A stretch of 64,000 nt of DNA. Origin: Theocolax elegans. Lineage: Eukaryota > Arthropoda > Insecta > Hymenoptera > Cerocephalidae. Below the pieces are notes generated by a model that worked only from the letters and a program-made list of their open reading frames with translations, was not told the origin of the DNA and did not search any database. A program made the translations under genes and the position numbers. Positions 59,291 to 64,000 of this stretch are shown one piece after another. Within the stretch, counting starts at the first letter, position 1. The number at the start of each line of letters is the position of its first letter. The DNA is taken from assembly GCA_026168455.1 (NCBI GenBank), contig CM047426.1, positions 82,673,986-82,737,985 on the forward strand. The letters are read 5' to 3'.

Positions 59291-61660
59291 TATCTACCTG
59301 GCATTGCTGAAATTTACGTATATTGCATGTTCACAAGATAAAAGGAGATGAAGCAAACGATTAAAAAAATCTTCCTTTTTTAAACATCTTCTATACCATT
59401 CTCTTTCCTTCTTTACCGTTCGGTGAATCGAATTCAAGCGCGTTTCATGCAATTTTTATAATTATACTTGTTTAATAATCACAGGTGAGAATCATAATTT
59501 ATACTGTTTGTATGAAACTTTTACAGATCCGAGATACGTTCGAGCGTTGCGTTGTTTCAGTATGTCTATAAATTGATTCGTTATAGAACGTTTTCGATTA
59601 TCATGTCGCTCAGGAAAATGAGATATATTGCTTCAGATACATTAATTTATTCAGAATTTTACCGACATCGACACTAAAATGTCAATTTATTACTTGAAAT
59701 TATTTATACTCTAATTTATTGCTTGAAATTTTCAATAATTTTCAATATTTCGTGTTCGCCTTTCAATTGTCATTCATGTTAATATGCGAAATATGATGCT
59801 AATTTTCCACGCACACATTTATAACGATTTCATATAGCCTACAGTTATGGTGAAATAATAATTGAAAATTATAACTAATAAAATTTTGATCTTGTTGTAT
59901 AAGTGCAAAACTCCTCTATCAATCATTTCATAATTCAATTAATTTAAATCGTAGTAAATATATATAGTAAGGTTGTTTCAATTTTATTATTTAATCGAAT
60001 ATGGGTTAAGAAGACGTAGAGAAATATTCGTTTGATTTCAAATTATTGATAAAATTGTTGATTATTCAATTGTATTAATAAGATAACTATTTTTTAAAAA
60101 ATAGCTTTATAAAATTCTCTAACATGTCTAAACCTTATTATCTCAGTCTTTTTTAAAGAGTGCCTAAACATTTTAATCAGAAAAAAGATTCCTGTTATTT
60201 GAATCCCAAAATGCTTTTAAACTCTATAATCTAAATTATATCACAGTTTTAATTAATTAGAGAATTTAATGGAAAATTATTTATTATTTCGTGTATTTAA
60301 ATTTCTTAGTAATGATTATTCCAATTATACCAAGATTATCTATGTAGTCGTGCTGACAATGACAATGGAAACCGCAAGAGCACAGCTAACCGAATTGAAC
60401 GAAAACGTTAACGTAGTCTATAATTTCCTACATTCACAATATTATTATGTCAAACTTTTCATTTCATATTGGTTTGCATTTGTCAGTCAAAGATACTTTT
60501 TAGAATAAAGAACGTGATTTAAAATCCGACAAATAAGTTCCAAAGTATCGTTCACATTTTGTTTAATTAACGAAAACCGGTGTAAAGTGTAATCGATTGA
60601 TTATATTTAGATTTTGTTTAAATGTTATGAACAGATTGTATATTTTTTATGTCAAATGATTATTACTTGAGGGTATAAATAGTTTCATTACATTGTTATC
60701 CGAAGGTAAGCAAAGACGACACTCGTGGTGTACTTACAATAAACCTTGAAGCTCCTCTAGGCGCGAAATCATTTTCAGTGCTTTGGGTTAACACATAAGC
60801 ACCGGCCTTATGCTTCGTTAATCTCAAAGTATATTTACATTGTATTAGAAGTACTGGTTATTACCAACGGTCCGTGCCCCATAATATTTATAATACCTTT
60901 AAATCGTACGACAATTATTTTACTGTACGAGCTTTCTACCTCAGAAAAGTCATTTTGGAAAATGAGTTTCTTATATGTTCCAATTTTAATTAGATTATGC
61001 TAATATTTACCTTTTGTGAAAATTTAAATTAATACAACTCATGGTAAGTTATAATTGATTTATCAAATTTAATTATTCCTATATATTTGTACGGTACTAT
61101 CACCACTGTTTAAACAAATTAAAGTTTAATTCGATTAAATAAAGAATCAAAGAGGTCACAATTCCTCGTTAAATTCCTAATGAAGTATTCTAATATAATA
61201 TTATCGACTGAATGAAAAATAAATACCACCAATCATATGCTCATTAATAAAAAAATTAAACGTACACACATGATGAGCATCAAAGCCGGCATACACATAA
61301 TTTACACTTTGATGCTCGAATTTCACTGGCAATATTTATACAGGTTTATCAAAGCGTAAAAACAGAATCTTCTATTCATCACTACCGCGTGAACTTGTTA
61401 AAAATACTCTTTGTTTACGAAGATCTAACGTGAATAAATAATACGAAAAAAAAACTAAAATTGATCGATTAAAAAAAAATAACGTATTACCGAAAAATAT
61501 GTGTATGTTAAATTCGCGTGAAAATGATTCGCAATATATTTGCGTAAATGATTCATCGATATGTGTAACCATATGCGAGGGAATAAAAAAATAATAAAAG
61601 ATTTCAAAACCTGGTCGAATTTAACCTTCGTTGACAATTGATGTTATCGAATTATAAGTG
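59291..61660. other. AT-rich stretch, nothing recognised
   Basis: Stops in all frames. 60,269-60,508 (plus, 79 codons) and 61,372-61,572 (minus) are unassigned. A small hairpin CATAAG-CACCGGC-CTTATG lies at about 60,795-60,813. Confidence 0.55.
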
Positions 61661-63215
61661 TCAATTATTGCAGAGAAGGCGCGCATTCGCGCATTTTGAC
61701 GCGCCGATCCAAATTACAGTGAGCCAATCGTGAACGTCACGCCAATCCAAACTCTAGTTGGTATGGACGAATTAACGTATATACGCTTCTATTTTTATTC
61801 CAATCCCTTCCTCCTCTTCCTTTTTTGCGTCAACGGAGCGCAGTGTATCCAAATAACACTGGGAAATGCTTTCACGGTAAAATCGTCACAGGGAGTAATT
61901 TGATAAAGATGCGTTTTAAACGTCGTGCCCGACCGCGCGCTGAATATATCGACATTGAATAGATTAAATATACTGTGCTGCTAAAAATTTTGATGCTGTC
62001 AAATATTCAAGGGGTTGTTGCGCTCAAGAGGGGTGAAATACTCATGGGGAGATGAATCAAAAGGTTGAGTTTTTTTATTTTTGATGAATAAAGAGCTCTT
62101 TTTGAAATACCCTCTTATATTTTACAAAAAATGCGTGGAAAATACGGGCAATTTACAACTTTTTTTTTATTATTTTCAATATTGTTAAATAATATACAAT
62201 TGAATTAATTTTTTCTCGAGGCAATACTTAAAATAATTATTAAAATTTAGCACAATTTTTATTAAATATCATTGTATAAATTATTTTTATTTTTCTAACT
62301 GACTTGATAAGACGCATCAATAAAGATATTGCATCAACATAATATAATATCAATATACATGATAATCCAATACAAAAACTTGAAAATGCTATATTATATT
62401 AATTTTTATAATTTTAATAATTGTTCCAAAGTTGTCATTCTATTTTAAAAGAAGAGGAATTTGTGTATTTAATCTTTTATCATATAATCACTAAAATTTT
62501 AATTATACAATATACCCATAAAATATGCTTTTGTTCATCCAATTAAAATAACAAATATGCATGCCATGAATAAGCATTACATGTTAACTATAAATTAATC
62601 AAGTATTAATTTTCGTCATACATTCACATCAATATTAAAACAGAAAGCTTCCGCTTTATCAAACATCATATAATTATTTTCCAAAAATACTTGTTTACTC
62701 GTATAAATGTTAAACATAAAGAGGAAGGAAATAAAAGTAAAAAGGGAAGGTTTGAAAAAAGAGTGAGGGAGCGGTCACAGAAGCAATGCGAATGTAGACT
62801 CGGCGCCTGCATTTCTCTAATTCACCTGTCAGCGCTTGCGCGCTCGAGGGGCAAAACACAACGGACGTTACATAATCAACCTCGCGAACTGCAGGTTTGA
62901 TTCGCGCCCGGTATTATGTATGTGTATTTATACGAGCTTCTTCGGATCGCAGGAAACTTGGTATATGTATATGCGCTGTGCTGGTTAATTTAGCATTCGA
63001 AGCTCGGGTGCAAAGGCAAGTCGGTGAAAATTGCATTAATTACTCGAGGCATCGGCAAAACTGAACTGAATTAATTAAGGGATAGAGTATCGCGATCCTC
63101 TGGATTTCTCTGGGTGCTGATTTTACTCTCAACCTCGCCGCCGTACCCCTTTCGCTGGAAAATTTCAATTGCAAAAATTGTCCGCATTGTTGGCTCTGTT
63201 TGTGTGTACGCGTGC
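61661..63215. other. Mixed islands in AT-rich DNA, no gene recognised
   Basis: 61,675-61,760 contains a GGCGCGC...GCGCGCC-like inverted repeat. 61,975-62,110 is a non-repetitive G-rich block. 62,750-63,200 has mixed composition with CACCTGTCA (E-box plus TGTCA core) near 62,823 and ATTAATTA cores. It resembles regulatory DNA, unproven. The frame 62,691-62,900 (plus) is unassigned. Confidence 0.35.
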
Positions 63216-63240
63216 GTGTGTGTGTGTGTGTGTGTGTGTG
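63216..63240. repeat. (TG)n microsatellite
   Basis: Perfect TG run preceded by degenerate TG/CG sequence from 63,199. Confidence 0.97.
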
Positions 63241-63543
63241 AGCGCATCGACGCCGTTTAATTGCCGGAGCATTTTTGTTGACAGTATTATATAAAAACGC
63301 TGCGCGGGCTTAATTTGTTCGCGAATACTTCAAGTGCGCGCGACGCTTCTCATTTTTTTAGGAGTAATTTTATATTTGAATGCAGGATGCTGCTTCGTGT
63401 GACGGAAAATATAAGTGTCCTGGTTTTTGTAGTTGTTTACTCGGTGAGAATATTTAAATGGTATTTAAACCTACGCGAAAATCCAGACTCGTTCGGATTG
63501 TTTTTTTCTGTTTGCGATGTATATTAGATAGTGTTAATATTAT
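63241..63543. other. Mixed then AT-rich sequence before the LINE tail
   Basis: A 70-codon frame at 63,315-63,527 (plus) has no recognisable family. No other feature seen. Confidence 0.5.
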
Positions 63544-63848
63544 TAGCGGGAGGTGTGAAACATTCGGTTTCGGTGTCAGGGCCTACGCAATGTGACTTTG
63601 ACACCCAAAAAGAATGTTTCGAATACACCGGCCATCTCGGGTGAGGTTTTCCCTGCTTCACAGGTTTCCCTCATCCACGGGCATAACCCCGGGCGAATGC
63701 GAGATGGTGGGGTTTTTAAGAGAGGGATAAAAGCACCCACACATAGGTGGTAGGTGGACACCGTTAAAGTCCCCAGGGGATAAACGGTAGGAAGTGCCAG
63801 GAAAAAGAGAGCACAAATCAAGAATAAAAAAAAAAAAAAAAAAAAAAA
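63544..63848 (+). mobile_element. 5'-truncated non-LTR retrotransposon 3' end, copy 2
   Basis: Aligns with 44,129-44,420 in the same orientation and ends in a 23-bp A run (63,826-63,848), so the sense strand is plus. AATATTA occurs just before the start (63,536-63,542) and just after the A run (63,850-63,856), a possible 7-bp target-site duplication, though AT-rich. The longer A run suggests this insertion is younger than the 44-kb copy. The minus-strand frame 63,576-63,821 is antisense to the repeat and not a gene. Confidence 0.75.
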
Positions 63849-64000
63849 GAATATTAAAGAAGTAGTATTTTATTAATTTAATACCTACTTTTTATAAGAG
63901 ATATTTATTTAATTAACACATATTTTTAGTTTTTTTTAGCAGAATACAGTGTAATTATAAAGTAATGAAATACTAATAATTAACTAATGAATCGATAAAA
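63849..64000. other. AT-rich window end
   Basis: Nothing recognised in the last 150 bp. Confidence 0.6.

Noticed and set aside
63576..63821. 81-codon minus-strand frame
   Set aside because: Antisense to a non-LTR retrotransposon tail whose poly-A lies on the plus strand.

Overview
The window looks like non-coding DNA from an insect nuclear genome. It is AT-rich with stop codons in all frames, and it carries many GA/CT, TA and TG microsatellites, CpG-bearing islands of mixed composition, and arthropod-type transposable elements (BEL/Pao LTR retrotransposon, TA-target MITE, non-LTR 3' ends, a tRNA-like SINE head). An ant or other hymenopteran is my guess from the overall texture; nothing in the sequence fixes the species. 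I found no host protein-coding gene I can name, no tRNA or rRNA gene, and nothing prokaryotic.

Layout. 1-9.0 kb: AT-rich intergenic or intronic DNA with simple repeats and a clear ~560-bp MITE (1915-2478). 9.0-12.5 kb: a ~1.69-kb segment tandemly duplicated, holding a tRNA-like SINE head, an inverted relative of it, a nested ~200-bp inverted-repeat element and minus-strand retroelement tails. 12.63-12.93 kb: a minisatellite of exactly eleven 28-bp units. 13.89-25.67 kb: the dominant feature, a head-to-tail array of 3.2 units (~3.65 kb each) of a minus-strand BEL/Pao element. Each complete unit keeps LTR, primer-binding site, gag with three zinc knuckles and the aspartic-protease region, but lacks reverse transcriptase, RNase H and integrase. 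25.7-64 kb: mostly AT-rich DNA interrupted by GC-richer islands (about 26.4-26.8, 30.3-30.6, 31.15-31.35, 34.5-34.9, 36.7-37.6, 39.7-41.3, 46.9-47.4, 49.3-50.0, 52.9-53.2, 55.4-55.9, 58.5-59.2 and 61.7-63.3 kb) that could be regulatory elements or unrecognised exons. A 500-bp sequence is present twice (33,587-34,086 and 35,091-35,591) with two differences, one copy splitting a CT microsatellite. Two related 5'-truncated non-LTR retrotransposon ends lie at 44.1 and 63.5 kb.

How the parts relate. The Pao units form the pattern LTR-internal-LTR-internal-LTR-internal-LTR(partial), as expected from recombination between LTRs of a deletion derivative. They differ mostly by one- and two-base indels that break every reading frame. 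These may be decay, or uncorrected consensus errors in a collapsed or poorly polished repeat. The retroelement tails at 10.4, 12.1, 44.2 and 63.7 kb share a ~30-bp core, so they seem related.
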